Part shown: positions 1 through 13,300 of the stretch, piece after piece
Position numbering within the stretch: the stretch's first letter is position 1
Layout: every line of letters begins with the position of its first letter
From: Karalla daura
Taxonomy: Eukaryota > Chordata > Actinopteri > Chaetodontiformes > Leiognathidae
Length of the DNA: 64,000 bases
Reading direction: 5' to 3'
Assembly (NCBI GenBank): GCA_029224185.1
Contig: CM055193.1
Coordinates: 12,477,669 to 12,541,668, forward strand
Made by a program: the position numbers and the translations under genes
The notes under the pieces: model-generated
What the model saw: only the letters and a program-made list of their open reading frames with translations
Told to the model about the DNA's origin: nothing
The model's database searches: none

Positions 1-1424
1 TCACTCGTACCTAGGAACCATTTAGAGACTCCTCAAAGGTAGACATGTATGTTTTTCAGCTGTCTTAGGAAACCAGAGTACTCATATAAGACCTGCAACC
101 CTCGACAACATGCAAACTCCACACAGAGAGACCCTCGGTCTGACCCGGATTTGGCTCCTTCTTGTTGTCGTCTGTTTCAGTTCAGTTGGTGAAAACCTAA
201 ATTCAGTCCGGATTTGACAAATTACTTATTAAGGGTTTTCTTTTTTCAGCGATACAAAGGATTTATTAATCTCACAATCCACAGGACACTATGAGTTAAT
301 TCACAAGAAAAAAAACCCCAAAAACAATATCCAGCTCAAACAAATCCACTATACAAAATAGATACACACATTTCAGCAGGGCAGGATATGGATTTATACA
401 CAAGTCTCAAGAGTGCAGTAATGTGCAAAGTGGTTGGCAACAATTAGCATCGCTGCATTTGTCCAATAAAGCAATGGCTGTCAGTTTTGTGGCACTGCTC
501 CAGCAGATTAAAAAAAAAAAAAGACAGCTCGTCCATCCTCTGTCTCGACTGATGTTTTGAGATGGGACTGAAGTGTTTGTTATCAGAGCTTCACTGTTTA
601 TTACCACCTCCCTGCCGGTTTGGCAGACAGGAAGTCTGATGATACAAACTTATCTCAGTCTGGAGCCTTTTTTTTTCTTCTTCTTTCTTCTTTTTTTTTT
701 TCTTGGTAGCGTTTTACGAAAAGTGTGGCATGGGGAGTATATGAAGAAAAGCACAGCTGAGACTGAAAACACTTCATACCAGAGGCTCCACTCAGTAGAG
801 CCAGATAGCAGAATTTGTCAGAGATCCTCTTGTAAATCTTTCTAACCGTCCATAATACATATTTGTAAATACAGTTAAAAACGAAGCAAAAGGCTATTTC
901 TACTTCTAAAACAGAGGCTGCGGAGCCGCTCTGCAGCTCTTTGCCTCGATTACATTGACGAAGTTGCGAGCAGCAGAACAGGAGGTCGGGGGATTTGTAA
1001 AGACGCTGTGCTGGTGTCACATAAAACGTCCGTCTTTCATTCTTACACCATGCTAATGAAACTGCTTCATTTTTCTGTGTTGAAAGAGGTGAGCGCATTA
1101 TTCCTCAGACACATTTTGAAGAGCCTCTCATTTCTCCCATTATATCCCACTGCGCCATGTGGAGGGTGCTTAAGCTTGGTTTTGCATACTCCATTTACGA
1201 CACAATAATACATAACACTGATGCCATGGTACCACAACGACCACATCACAAAGGCAACCTGTGTCACGGCCAGAATATCCACAGATCACAGCAACAGAAA
1301 AAAGTTCTTTTTTTTTTTTACTTTTTACAGTAACAAGTGGCATTAATATCAAACATGAAAGTGAAACATTCTCACAAATAATTAATCACGCACACACACA
1401 CACACACACACGCTGTCAAAGTCT
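1..1424. other. Downstream flank and probable 3' UTR of the TRH receptor
   Basis: No exon was recognised here. Positions 1-170 resemble the reverse strand of a common teleost interspersed repeat (phrases such as 'gcaaactccacacag' and 'ggaaaccagagtactc'). A candidate polyadenylation signal for the receptor lies at 597-602. A (CA)n run at 1391-1411 sits just past the receptor stop codon, and a C/T-rich run lies at about 667-703. The apparent small open frames have no family likeness. Confidence 0.6.
597..602 (-). terminator. Candidate poly(A) signal of the TRH receptor gene
   Basis: Reads AATAAA on the minus strand, about 820 bases past the receptor stop codon. Other copies occur nearby (around 255-260), so the one actually used is unknown. 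Confidence 0.3.
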
Positions 1425-3935
1425 TTAAGAAATACTGAACGCGCTGGCATCGTCGTCGTCATCCGTGTCGTTGCGCCTCTTGCTGACCTGGCTGCTCACG
1501 TCCTCCTGCTCCGTGACCGGCTCGTTGCTCTCGTGGGACGAATCCTTCATCACGCTGTAAAACATGGGCACGTTGTACTCCACCGCCTTCTGCTTGTGCC
1601 GCCGCTGGCACTTGCAGAGCTTCTTGAAGGCGACGCGGAACTTCTGCGACATGAGGTTGTAGATGATGGGGTTGATGGCGCTGTTGGCGTAGATGCACAT
1701 GCGGCAGAAGAGGAGGAACCAGGTGTTGTGGTACGGCGGGTCGATGAAGGAGTTGACCACCACCAGCGTCCGGTAGGGCATCCAGAGCAGGGCGAAGAGG
1801 ACCACCACCACGGCCAGCATCTTTGTTATCTGAGGACATGGAGGAGGAGGAGGAGGAGTCAGAGGAGCGAGGACAGCGGAGTGATGCAGCTACATGGTAG
1901 CAAAGAGGAAGTGGAGAGAGACCAAAACACTCTGAGACAAGGTGACACTGAGGCTACTGAATGTGCTCCCTTTATTATTCATCTTTGTTTTTCTGGGCCT
2001 TCTGTGTCTTTGCAAAGTCTCCTCAAAGTGCTTTTTGTGCTTGAGTCTACACTTGTTTGATCTGTACTTGCTAGTTTTAACCTTGGCTGATTAGCTGAAC
2101 TGTTTTTGCATGTGTTTGTTACTTTGCTTGAGAAATTTTTCCCAGCATTCTGTTTCCAAGGGAAATAATCAACAGTTGTGCAGCTGTTTTTGTGTTTTGT
2201 GTGTTTATCTTTCCATCTGTTTATCTATTTGTCTATGATGACAGATAAGTTGCTTTAGATTAAGCTTTTCAGCTTTTTGTTGGAACAAACCCACGTTTAG
2301 TCGTCCCATGTTGCAGTCAACCTCTGACCATATAGAGAGCTCCAATGGTTAGATGTAAAGGATGTGTAGATAAGTCTACAGCTGTACCGGTGCCTCTATG
2401 AGACTCCATACTGGGAAGCAATAATAGACTTGCTTTCATCTGTAGTGAGAGAAAAGTTGGGGTAAAAATAGCAGAAGCCTGAGAGAGAAGTTCAAACAAT
2501 GTCCTGATGGCTCTCTCTCACCTCACCTCTGCACAGCTGGCCGGGCACAGTGTGGGGTGGGTGTGATCAGTTTGTCAGTTCCAGAGAGATTATACAAATC
2601 GGAGCACAAAGACCCCAAATTATGATGTCAGAAAGGTGTGGGGGCGTCAAAATCTGCATGAGCAACCAACCGGACAACACTGGTGTTACAGCAGGAGCAC
2701 TTACATTTACCAGAGTCTCAGATTGTTATCACTATGATCATTGTTAAATTACATTTCTAATAAGAACACAAGATTTGGGAGTGCTGGGGGCTGCAGAAAT
2801 TGCTTTAGCAGGGGAAATGCTCAAGAAAAAGCACCTGATTTGTGAATCAAATCTCACTGTGATCAGGCTGAAAGTTATAAAGGCAATTAAGTATCAACGT
2901 CTATAAGAGAAAGGTCACAATCACAAATGTCACAACAGATTCGGGATCAGCAAAGTAGTGAATCCACCACCTGCAGTTGGCGTGCAATGCCGCGAATGTG
3001 ATTAAAGGATCGAAAAATCCTGAAATCCTTCAGGTACCCGGTTTCGACCACATTGCAGAGGAGATGTGACTGGAAGAAAAATTCAACCATCAATGTGAAA
3101 GTATTTCTCAGACTACCTCAGCCCTCAGTCTCCAGATGTTTGTCCTGCACGTTACCTGTTTGCGCGCGGAGACCGCGCCCCGGTTGGTCTTGTTGTCAGC
3201 GCTGTTGGAGTGCCCCTGGTGGACCGAGCCTCCGCCGGCTCTGTCGTTGAGGTGCGAGGGCAGAGGGCTCATGAACAGGATCCTGGCGATGAGGCCGTAC
3301 AGCACGGTGGCCACGGTCAGGGGGATCACGTAGAACAGCGTGAAGTCCAGGAAGTAGATGGGCATGTAGAGGCTGCGGGAGACGCGGTAGCCGCAGGTGA
3401 CCACCACGCCGTTGGTGTAGACGGTCTCGTCCGTGTCCACCAGGAAGAACCACATGATGCAGTAGAGGGAGGTGAAGATCCACACCCCGGCGATGATCCT
3501 CTTGGCCCGGGACACGGTGCATATGAACTGCGCCTTGATGGAGTGGCAGATGGCGATGTAGCGTTCGATGGTGAAGGCCATGATGGAGCAGGAGGACACG
3601 TTGATGCCCAGGTACTGCAGGTAGGTGATGCACAGGCATCCCGTGTAGCCGTAAATCCAGAAGGCCACCACGTCGGAGATGTTGGGCAGCCCGGCGGCCA
3701 GGAGCACGATGAGGTCGGCGGCGGCCAGGCTGACCAGGTAGCAGTTGGTCGGCGTCACCATGTGCTTGGTGCGAAGCACCACCAGCACCACCATGATGTT
3801 CCCGGCGATCCCCACCAAGCAGATGAGCATCGTCAGGAAGATCGTTATGACCTGCTCCTCCAGGGGGTTCAGGGGCATCTGCGTCAGGTTCACAACCCGA
3901 CTGACGTCTTCGAAGACGGTCGTGTTGTTCTCCAT
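1425..3935 (-). CDS. trhr: Thyrotropin-releasing hormone receptor (class A GPCR), two exons
   Basis: Exons 3156-3935 and 1425-1829 join in phase 0 (CAG|gtaacg ... ctcag|ATAACA) to give 394 residues; human TRHR is 398. It is a Gq-coupled plasma-membrane receptor for the tripeptide TRH. Visible features: N-glycosylation sequons at N3, N4 and N16; TM1 with GNIMVV at 45-50; the Cys100-Cys181 pair; ERY at 124-126 in place of DRY; the ligand-contact positions corresponding to human Tyr106 and Asn110 (here 108 and 112); a TM6 Arg in WMPYR (280); and NPIIY in TM7. The single intron sits at the start of TM6, as in other TRHR genes. The Met at 3935 starts MENNTT, matching the human MENET start; the frame runs open upstream to 4151 but that stretch looks like 5' UTR. 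It is a teleost paralogue; the subtype (1, 2 or 3) cannot be fixed here. The tail ends in an Asp run (near 1440-1465). Confidence 0.93.
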
Positions 3936-6900
3936 CGTGGTCGAGTCGCAGTTCAGTTGGTCTCCAGAGGCGCAGAGCGTGGGTCCTCGAGACAGACGGA
4001 GAGACACGATAAATTCTAAATGTGGGCAGCAGCAGACAGACACAGCTGTAGAGAGGCTGGGGTGTAAACACAACTCTAAACAATTGGTCATATTGTTCTT
4101 TACCTCCACAATGTGTGAGTAACATAAGCAATTGTTAACTCCTGAGCTCAAAAAGGTGATTTTCTATAACTGAAGTGCTTGTTTCTAATGCCTCCAAGTG
4201 GCCTAGAGGATCCTCTATTTCGGACTTATCTGTTACCCACATTATTCAATTTGCCCCCCAAAATGGGCACATTTTTGGTAAACAGTCATAAATTCCAAAT
4301 TTCCACACAAAGTTCTGAATATTTTATTAACTCCCATCTCAGAATAGAAACACTGAAGAGGCTGATGTCAATCTAACTATAAGCAAAGAAACACTGAAAT
4401 ATAAATGCGATGTTTATAAAAATAACCATCCTCCAGATATCCCAGAAAAGTGCATTCACCTCAGCACAAGAGAGAAAACGTGTAACCGCCTCACTCCTTT
4501 CTTACCCCCCACCCCACCACTAAATTATTTTTGTACACCAGCCTTAAGCAAAACTCAATGGGGTAGAAATACACAAAGCAAAGACACTCACAATGCATTA
4601 TCTTGATACAACACAAGAAGAAAATAAAAACACATTTTTTTTGAAGGAGGAGGAGAAGAGAGCTCACCATCATTCAGGAGAGGCAGCGGTGCTCACTCTG
4701 GCATGGCAGCAGTGCTCAGGTGCAAACACCAAGAAACACAGATGAATGCTCAGTCCTTCTCCAGAGCTGCTGTGGCCATCCACACATCTCTCTCTCTCTC
4801 TACCCCTCTCTCTCCCCCTCCCTCCCTCCGTCCCTCTTTATTTTCCCAGCTCGGTCCTCCCTCTCTTTCACATCATACACCATCATATCAACGCCGCAAC
4901 ACACTTGCTTTGCCGGTTGCCAACTTCAAAATCAATCCCACCTCCCGGTCCAAGCTGAGAACGTCAAGTCAGCCACTGTGTCTGTGGCTCCAACCACCAA
5001 GCCTGTAATTACTACAACAAAGGAGGTATAGCCTGCAATTCAACACATTGACACGGCGCTCACTGGCCACTGAAATGACATTAATTACCAAGTAAACCTG
5101 TATTTTTTTTTAACACCATCCACCAACGTAATCTTGACTTGAAGGTCAGAATCACTTTTGGTTTTTCCGTTTTTCTTTTTCAATACATCTGTGAATCAGA
5201 ATCCCATCATTATTTTCTTCTCTCCTCAGGGACAAAAAAGGGAGTAGACGTCAGAGTATTAAGATTCTCAATGTTCCTGTGACATTTTAAGAAATCTCCA
5301 AGACCTTGCAGTATTGTTCCTGCTCCCAGAATGAAACGACATGAGAATATCTCTCTTAAAGCATTTAAAGCACATTATATGTTTGGAAATGCTCAACAGC
5401 CCCTCACGTTTTCAGAGTAATCATCTTCATTTGCAGTCCTTTCATGTGCATCTTCACAGAGAGAAAATAAAATCCTGCATTTTCTTTTTTTTTTTTTTAG
5501 CCTCAGTGTTATCACCTGATTAAACCACCACATGTTAAGCAGTCTGTCCTTAACTGTGTTTGTCTCATAATTAACAGCCCCAAATTAGTACTTGCTGCTG
5601 GACAAACTGTGCCTGCTTGTTACAATCAAACTCTGGGATATTTATCTCATGTGAGATAGAAAGAGACCAAAAACACTGAGCTGAATACTAAGGATATAAA
5701 AAGAACTAGATCTAGGATGCTCGGTCTATTTGAATCATCAGATAAATGCAGAGTATGAATATACAGTACAACACGCGCGGTGTTAAATAAGTTGAAATCT
5801 CTTTGAGGAGAAAGAAAATGGAACAAATAAATGTCAAGGTACATTTTTATTTACATTTTATCGATAAGCAGTTTATCACTTTAATGCATTTGTCCTGAGC
5901 CCAGACAGAGATGTCACACACACACACTGGGAGAAACACATCAGTGTGAGGACTGATAGTAACAGAGACGACATGAATTATTCATCCTCTCCGGCCCAAC
6001 AAACGTGTAACATCTTCACTCCGTCTGTTGTATTTTGAGATTATCATGAGGTGGACGAAAAGTCAGGATTAAAAATAGATAAAGAGGCCTTTTATTATTC
6101 CGATGTGGTGTCTTAAAATAATCTCCCAAAGCCTCATGGGAGTCGGAAGCAGGTGCATACTGATAAAATGAAATAGGACTTTTCTTTTTTTTTTTTTCTT
6201 CGGAGAACGAAAGAGATCTTTTCTTTGTTAAAAAAAAACTCACTGATTAAAATAGGCCTGTGAATTATTAGATGTACACACGAAAAAGATTCATTTAGTC
6301 TATGAAAGACTCGCAAAGTAGGCAAAAGATTCAAAAGGCTAAATGCAATCTCATGTTGTTCATTTCCTGTCAGAGGGTGCTGCACTATTCTCTGTTCTCA
6401 TCCATTTAAAAGCACCATAGTGGCATCTAGTGGGGGGTGAGGCGCAAAATAAAAAAAATTACTGTGTGTGGAGCCACACAGGAGGAAGAAAAACTGCAAG
6501 AAAACATGTGACCTGAGACCGTCATGTGAACAGAGTCAGTAGGCGTGTTTTTTTGGTCTTGACAGTCATGCACTGTGGGCGGGGGACACGCTGACACAGG
6601 ATGCACGGCCCTACATGGGACACGAGGCAGAGCTGGGGGAGATCTGATGGGAGAGGAGCTGATTGGCTGCGGAAACGTTGCGGGACAGGGCGAGGGAAGA
6701 AAGTGAAGAAGAAGAAGGAGAAAGAAAGTGACAGACTGGGACAAAGAAAACGGACAGTTTCCACAGACATCGCACTGAATGAGAGAGAGAAGAATATAAA
6801 AATCCCACTAAACTCGACTCGCTGAGACACAGTCGTGCAGGCAGACCACATGAAGACAGGAAGTGGATTAAAAACACATGGCGTGCAATCACATGAGGTG

Positions 6901-7362
6901 ATGAACCACACAACATAACAGGAAGCTCATGTTACATACAGCGGCCAGGGTGTTATTACCCAGGAAACGACTCTGAGCTGAAATTCACTGGTTATCTCTG
7001 TAGGTCTTTGGTCTGCTAGATTCTAATGCATGTAAGGTGAAGATGAGGAATAGACCCTCGACAGGTCTCTGGTCCACACAATGTCTAACCTATGACATGA
7101 CTCACACACACAAAAAATTCAGCCACACTCACAACTAGGGGCAATTTTTAAGGGAAATAATTCAGTTCAGTTAAATAAAACAAACAAACACAGTAAATGA
7201 ATAAATAACACAATAACAGTCTCCAATGAGTCAAAAGTGGTGCATGGTTTTCCAAGCGCCACTTTACATTTGTTGGAAAAGGGTAAAGGCCTGTAATTTT
7301 CAGTCTGGTCCAAGAGATGATGCCATCAAAAATCACACTTGTTACACTGTACCACTGAAAGC
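3936..7362. other. Intergenic stretch between TRH receptor and ocstamp
   Basis: No exon was recognised. It should hold the receptor promoter (just above 3935), a CT-rich low-complexity run at about 4785-4865, and a degenerate copy of the common fish repeat at about 7040-7155 (phrases like 'cgacaggtctctgg' and 'aactaggggcaat'). Short purine-rich runs occur near 6700-6725. Confidence 0.5.
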
Positions 7363-10300
7363 TCATTCATGGCGAACCTCAACAGAAATAGCTTCCTCTC
7401 GCTCCTTTTTGTTGAGCTTCGTTTGGACTTTGTTCACCAGGTAAGCCTTCCTCCTCTCCTCGTGCGTCCTGAAGAAGGACGCAGAGATTTTCCTGCGCAG
7501 GCGGGTGGCGTACACCTCCAGGAACACCAGGGCGTAGCTGGTCAGCCACAGACTGCCCAGCAGCAGGGTGACTCCGTGGCTGGGGGCCGAGGCCGCCGCA
7601 TCACACAGTGACGGCTCGGGGTCAAAGGTCCACTTGTATGTTTTGTGGAAGTTGGTGAGCTCCCATTGGACACAGCTTTGTGGGATCAGACACAAAGCAG
7701 GCCAGAACCCCAGAACCTGTGAGGGGATTAAAGAAGAAGAGTGAGAGGCAGCAAATTGTGCAAAGTGTGTGCGTGTGTTTTACCTTGTAACTGACAGTGA
7801 TGCTGGCAGATGTTGGTGGGAAATCCAGTAACCACGGCACGATCGCCTCAACTATGTAATACACAATATAATCCACGGCTACTATCAGTGTTATTGCACT
7901 GAAATATAATGTCACCACAATCAGTCCCAGGAAACAAGAGGTGCCTTCCTGACTTGTTATCTTGCAGTTTGGAGCAAAAGTTTTCTTCTGGATGGTCCCT
8001 TTGTTGCCAGCATGAGTCGCTTTTTGCTTTAGCTCCTTCGGGATGCAGCTGTTGTCAAACTGGACTGAAGTCAGGTAAGATTTTAAGTATCGGGCGGATT
8101 CAAATATCAGTAAGGCCACAAAAATGGCAGCAAGGATCCGGTTTGACAGCAGCTTGCATTCTTTTAAGAGATCTCTGGTCTGGGAGAAGTTGCCCTCTAT
8201 CTGCTCGATCATCTTGGTCAACCTGGTTCTGACTTTCGACACGTCGATGTGCGTGACGTTATCCAGCTTCCTCAGGTTGGTGACGATGCTCAGGTCCTCC
8301 CTCCTCACTTTGATGGTTTCCTCGACCAGGTCTTGCTTCGCCAGGTTCAGAGGTCCAGAAGAGTTCAGTAAAGTCTTGGTAAAACCCTCGGCGGTGCATT
8401 TCAGGAGGCGTGCGACCACCCCGACGTTCACCGTGATGTTGGGGACGACGTTCAGCACCAGAATCATGACGGAGGCCGACACGAGCAGTTTACGTCCCTG
8501 CTTGGTGCAGACGGTGGGCAGGATCATGGTCAGCACGCAGCGCACAGGGTGACACAGGAACGAGGCCAGAAACACGGCCACGCTGTAGATGCAGGCCGTC
8601 TGGACGGACGCCCGGTTGTTGTATTTCAGGGTCCTCAGCAGCCAGTGATGGAGCAGGCCCCCGGTGAGGACGGCCAGGGTGAAACAGAGAGACAGCTGGG
8701 TCAGGATGTCTCTGCCAGCAGGTGTTGGAGAGCAGTAAACATCCCAGAGCTGAAACAGCACAGATTTTACAGCTTGTCTGTACGACCCAGTTCTGGTCCT
8801 GGGGAGAAAACATACGGGTGTTTGAGTGGTTATTGAAAATGCGTATTTACTTTCTTGGGAGTCTTCCATTAAGGGGAAGCAGCTTCTGTGTTTTTATCCA
8901 AAGGCTGACTGTATCTAAGGATGGATGACGTCTTTGCTGCACAAAAGCTAAAGGATATTAATCGCTCTCTGGTGGCGATTCAGGTCATAAAGTCCGCCCC
9001 TCCATATAAGCAGAATAAATGAAATAAATGATGTACTCGTCAAATGCATTTTCCCCCAAATAGTTTCTTGTTGGTATATTGTAGGTAGTAGTTCAGCGCT
9101 TCAATGCTGCAGCTCCAAACCAAGATCGCCCATATCTGAGATATACTGGTTTTAGACCTGCAAAGTCACCAAGCAAATTCTCCAAATAACTCGCTATCGA
9201 TGTAAACTTTCAGTCACAGTTGTTACATAACCTTGACCTCTGGAGGAGCCCTGGTTGACATTTTTCTCAAGAAAAATAAAACCCAATCCTGAAAATGTCA
9301 CATTCAACTCCTCAGAAAAGGCAGCAGAAAAATCTATTCAAATCGCATACTGGTATACAGCCTAAGGTAGATAAATAGCAATTTTATCTTGGGTTATTAT
9401 CTGGTTATTATTGCTATCATTACGGGGTGCAACATGTGGCATGGGCTGGGGGATATAAACAATGTCAATTATCTTCTAATAATATAATATAATATAATAT
9501 AATGATTGTATTATCACAATTCAGAACAATTCACTATCTTTGGTCTTATTTGTTATAACAATACTAATGATCTGTTAAAACTTAAAACAATGATATTTAA
9601 TAGTGATGTACAGTGAAATACTATTAATTATGAATTACTAGTAACTAAAATGCTCTCATTTTAAAAATAAACATTTTGAAGGTGCCGTGCAAATGAGTCA
9701 AATGACATCAAATTCCAGAACCTGGGTCATCAGTGTTCCGGAACTTCCATGTTCCGTAATATAGCCAGTCCTCCATCTACTATAGTCATTCCGGTCCACG
9801 TCTTCGACTGAGAAACAGGTAAATCAGACCCGATAGCAAAGCACTAGAGCTGAGCACATTCGAGAGCTGAACGAGTACCTGACCCGAACAAGTACAGTAC
9901 TGTACTAGAGCGACACAAGCGCCAGAGCTGAACCGATCTGAGAGCGAAACAAGTTCCAGAAACATGTTCAGTGTGGAGCAAACTAGAAACGTCCAAGCCT
10001 GCAACAACAACCAGGTGGAAGACGAGGTTCCTGCAAAACAGGGGTTGAGAAGACGCAAGAAGAAGGTATCCATGAGGCTGCCCGAAGCGTCCCAGCTTCC
10101 AACAACTCCTGAGGAGCCCCAGCCAGCAGTGCTGGCTGTCACAGCCGAAACACAACCTGCTGTGACATCTCAACCAGAGTCGACTGTGACGTCGGACCAA
10201 CTCCAGTCTGCCACGGCTTCTCTACTTCAGCTGGTCCTTGGCATGAAAGACAGGCAGGCGATGAAGGCATCTTCCCACTCGCCAAAAGACAGCCTGATCA

Positions 10301-13300
10301 TGATCTCCGAGCTGGTGCTTGATCGGATGCTGCGTGAGAAGGATGACAAAATCTTGGCCCTCCAGAACGAAAATGTGGCCTTGGCCAACGAGGTGGAGCA
10401 GCTCAAGAAAAGGGCCAAGGAGCAAGCAGCAGAGGCCAAGCACAGAAGCGCCGCCCTTCTGAGGGATCTCCAAACCATCGCGAGGTCAGAGATGGACGCT
10501 ATTAAAACCATAGAAGGCCTCGAGGAAGATGTGGAGGGTGAAAGAAGGAGGACCAAGGAGGTAGAGAAAGACCTGAGCAGAGAGAGGGAGAGAGCATCCA
10601 GGCTGGCCGCTGCACTCAGTGAGGTGCAGGAAGACCTGCTGGTCAAAACACACCAGTGGGAGGAAGAGAGATCCCGTCTCCTGGACCAGCAGATGCAGGC
10701 AACTGCCAGGATGCATGTCCTGTCAGACCAGGTTCAGGTGAGTTAACAACTCAATCAATACTTTGTCTCACATTTTACAACATGTAGATGAAAATGTGTG
10801 GCCAGACAGACGTCAGGATGTACAGGAATGATTTACTGTATGTATGCAACCTCAAGAAACAAGAAGCCGAGGCCAGGCAGAGAGAGGCGGCCCTCCTGGA
10901 GGATCTCCAAAACATCACGAGGTCTAACACGGACGCCATCAAAACCATCGTGGACCTCCAGAAAGAGATGGAGGGCGAGAGAGTGAGGACCATGGAGGTA
11001 GTGAACGACCTGTGCAAACAGAGGCAGGAAACCTCCAGAGTCCAGGCTGCACTCGCCGAGGCACAGGAAGACCTGCAGGAGAAAACACGCCAGTGGGAGG
11101 AAGAGAGATCCCGTCTCCTGGACCAGCAGATGCAGGCAACTGCCAGGATGCAGGTCCTGTCAGACCAGGTTCAGGTGAGTTAACAACTCAATCAATACTT
11201 TGTCTCACATTTTACAACATGTAGATGAAAATGTGTGGCCAGACAGACGTCAGGATGTACAGGAATGATTTACTGTATGTATGCAACCTCAAGAAACAAG
11301 AAGCCGAGGCCAGGCAGAGAGAGGCGGCCCTCCTGGAGGATCTCCAAAACGCCACGAGGTCTAACACGGACACCATCGAAACCATCGTGGACCTCCAGAA
11401 AGAGATAGAGGGCGAGAGAGTGAGGACCATGGAGGTAGTGAACGACCTGTGCAAACAGAGGCAGGAAACCTCCAGAGTCCAGGCTGCACTCGCCGAGGCA
11501 CAGGAAGACCTGCTGGTCAAAACACACCAGTGGGAGGAAGAGAGATCCCGTCTCCTGGACCAGCAGATGCAGGCAACTGCCAGGATGAAGGTCCTGTCAG
11601 ACCAGGTTCAGGTGAGTTAACAACTCAAACAATACGTTGTCTCACATTTTACAACAGCAGAACAACATTCCTTGAGTCAAAATCTGAGTCAAAAAGTCGA
11701 AATCAGAATCCGTCAAGGAAATTCTACGCCTTTCTAAATGTAATCCTTAATCCGATAGAGGAGTATTTCTCTGCCTGGAGGTGGACGGTACATGACAAAA
11801 TGGCCCTGCCATGCAGAGGGTGGATTCACCACTCCTGGGGATACTTTCCTCACTGCATTGCAAAGGATGATATTTGTTGTGATGTAGATGAAAATGTGTG
11901 GCCAGACAGACGTCAGGATCCACAGGAATGATTTACTGTATGTTCAGTTGCACTATGTACTTTACCACGACATACCGTGCAAATGTTAACAGTGATTGAC
12001 AAAAGCACCAAATTGACTCAGAAGAACTGTAATGCATCCAGATTTCCATCTACTCAGAATACAGTGACTGATATTTGCTTTTGCTTTACAGGAGGTCCTG
12101 GCAAACAAGACGCTGCAGTGGGAAGAAAAAGAGCGGGATCTCCCGCAGTCCGTCCACCTCGTCCAGACCCCTGAGGAGAGGGAAGAAAAGAAAGAAGACT
12201 CATCCTCAGCCGAGTTCATGGAGAAACCAGAGCCGATGGTGATTCCAGACCAACCACAGTCTGCTCCGACCCCTGAACCGCAGCAAGGTGTCGAGGCGTC
12301 CAGCTGCTCACAAAAAGACGTGATTCCTGAGCTGGAGCCTCATCGGCTGATGGATGAGGAGGAGGAGGATAAAATCTCTGCCCTCCACAACGAAAATGCG
12401 GCCCTGGCCAGTGAGGTGGAGGAACTGAGGCAAGAAAGCAGCAACCTCAAGAAACAAGAAGCCGAGGCCATGCAGAGAGAGGCGGCCCTCCTGGAGGATC
12501 TCCAAAACGTCACGAGGTCTAACACGGACGCCATCAAAACCATCGTGGACCTCCAGAAAGAGATAGAGGGCGAGAGAGCGAGGACCATGGAGGTAGTGAA
12601 CGACCTGTGCAAACAGAGGCAGAAAACCTCCAGAGTCCTGGCTGCACTCGCCGAGGCACAGGAAGTCCTGCTGGTCAAAACACACCAGTGGGAGGAAGAG
12701 AGATCCCGTCTCCTGGACCAGCAGAAGCGTTCAACCTCCAGGATGGAAGCACAAATAGAGCAAATTCGAGTGAGTTAAGGGTCATATCATCATTTAATTC
12801 CAGCAACATTACTGTGACCAGATAACATCTGATTAAATTGCACATTTTGCACAATAAATATTTAACACGGTTTCATGTTTTTGTCATACAGGAGGACTTG
12901 GAGAACAAGACAGAGCAGTGGCAAGAAGAAAAGTCCAACCTCCTGCAGACTATCGAGCTCATGCAGACCAACATCGAGGAGAAAGAGGAAAACGAGGAGT
13001 CCTCAGATGAGCTCACAGAGAGACCAACGAGCCCCCAAAACCAGCTGGAGGCAACGCCACCAAAACGAGGAAAGAAATCTCTGAGGAAAAGATTCATTCG
13101 GCTTTTTAAGAAGCCTTGAGTGAACCTCTGAGCTCTGACCTCACTGGGTCATCTTGGCCCATGAAAAAATAAATAAAAACCTAGCATGCATATATTTGGT
13201 TGTGTCACATGCAGTGTTAAACAAATATCACAAAAATGTGTAAAGGTTTGCGGTTGCTCAAATTTTTCCCATCTTCTGCTGCAGCTGTTGGATATACAAC

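Noticed and set aside
3210..4019. 269-codon plus-strand open frame over the TRH receptor exon
   Set aside because: It is the antisense shadow of a G/C-biased receptor exon; low-complexity Gly/Asp/His composition, no family likeness. The same applies to the second minus frame at 3196-4131.
3936..4151. In-frame N-terminal extension of the TRH receptor
   Set aside because: The frame is open to a Met at 4151, but the extra residues match nothing and the MENNTT start aligns with the known receptor start.
8851..8869. Short first exon for ocstamp ending at a GTAAAT donor
   Set aside because: It would leave phase 1, which breaks the frame at the acceptor of exon 2; the 13814-13851 exon leaves the required phase 2.
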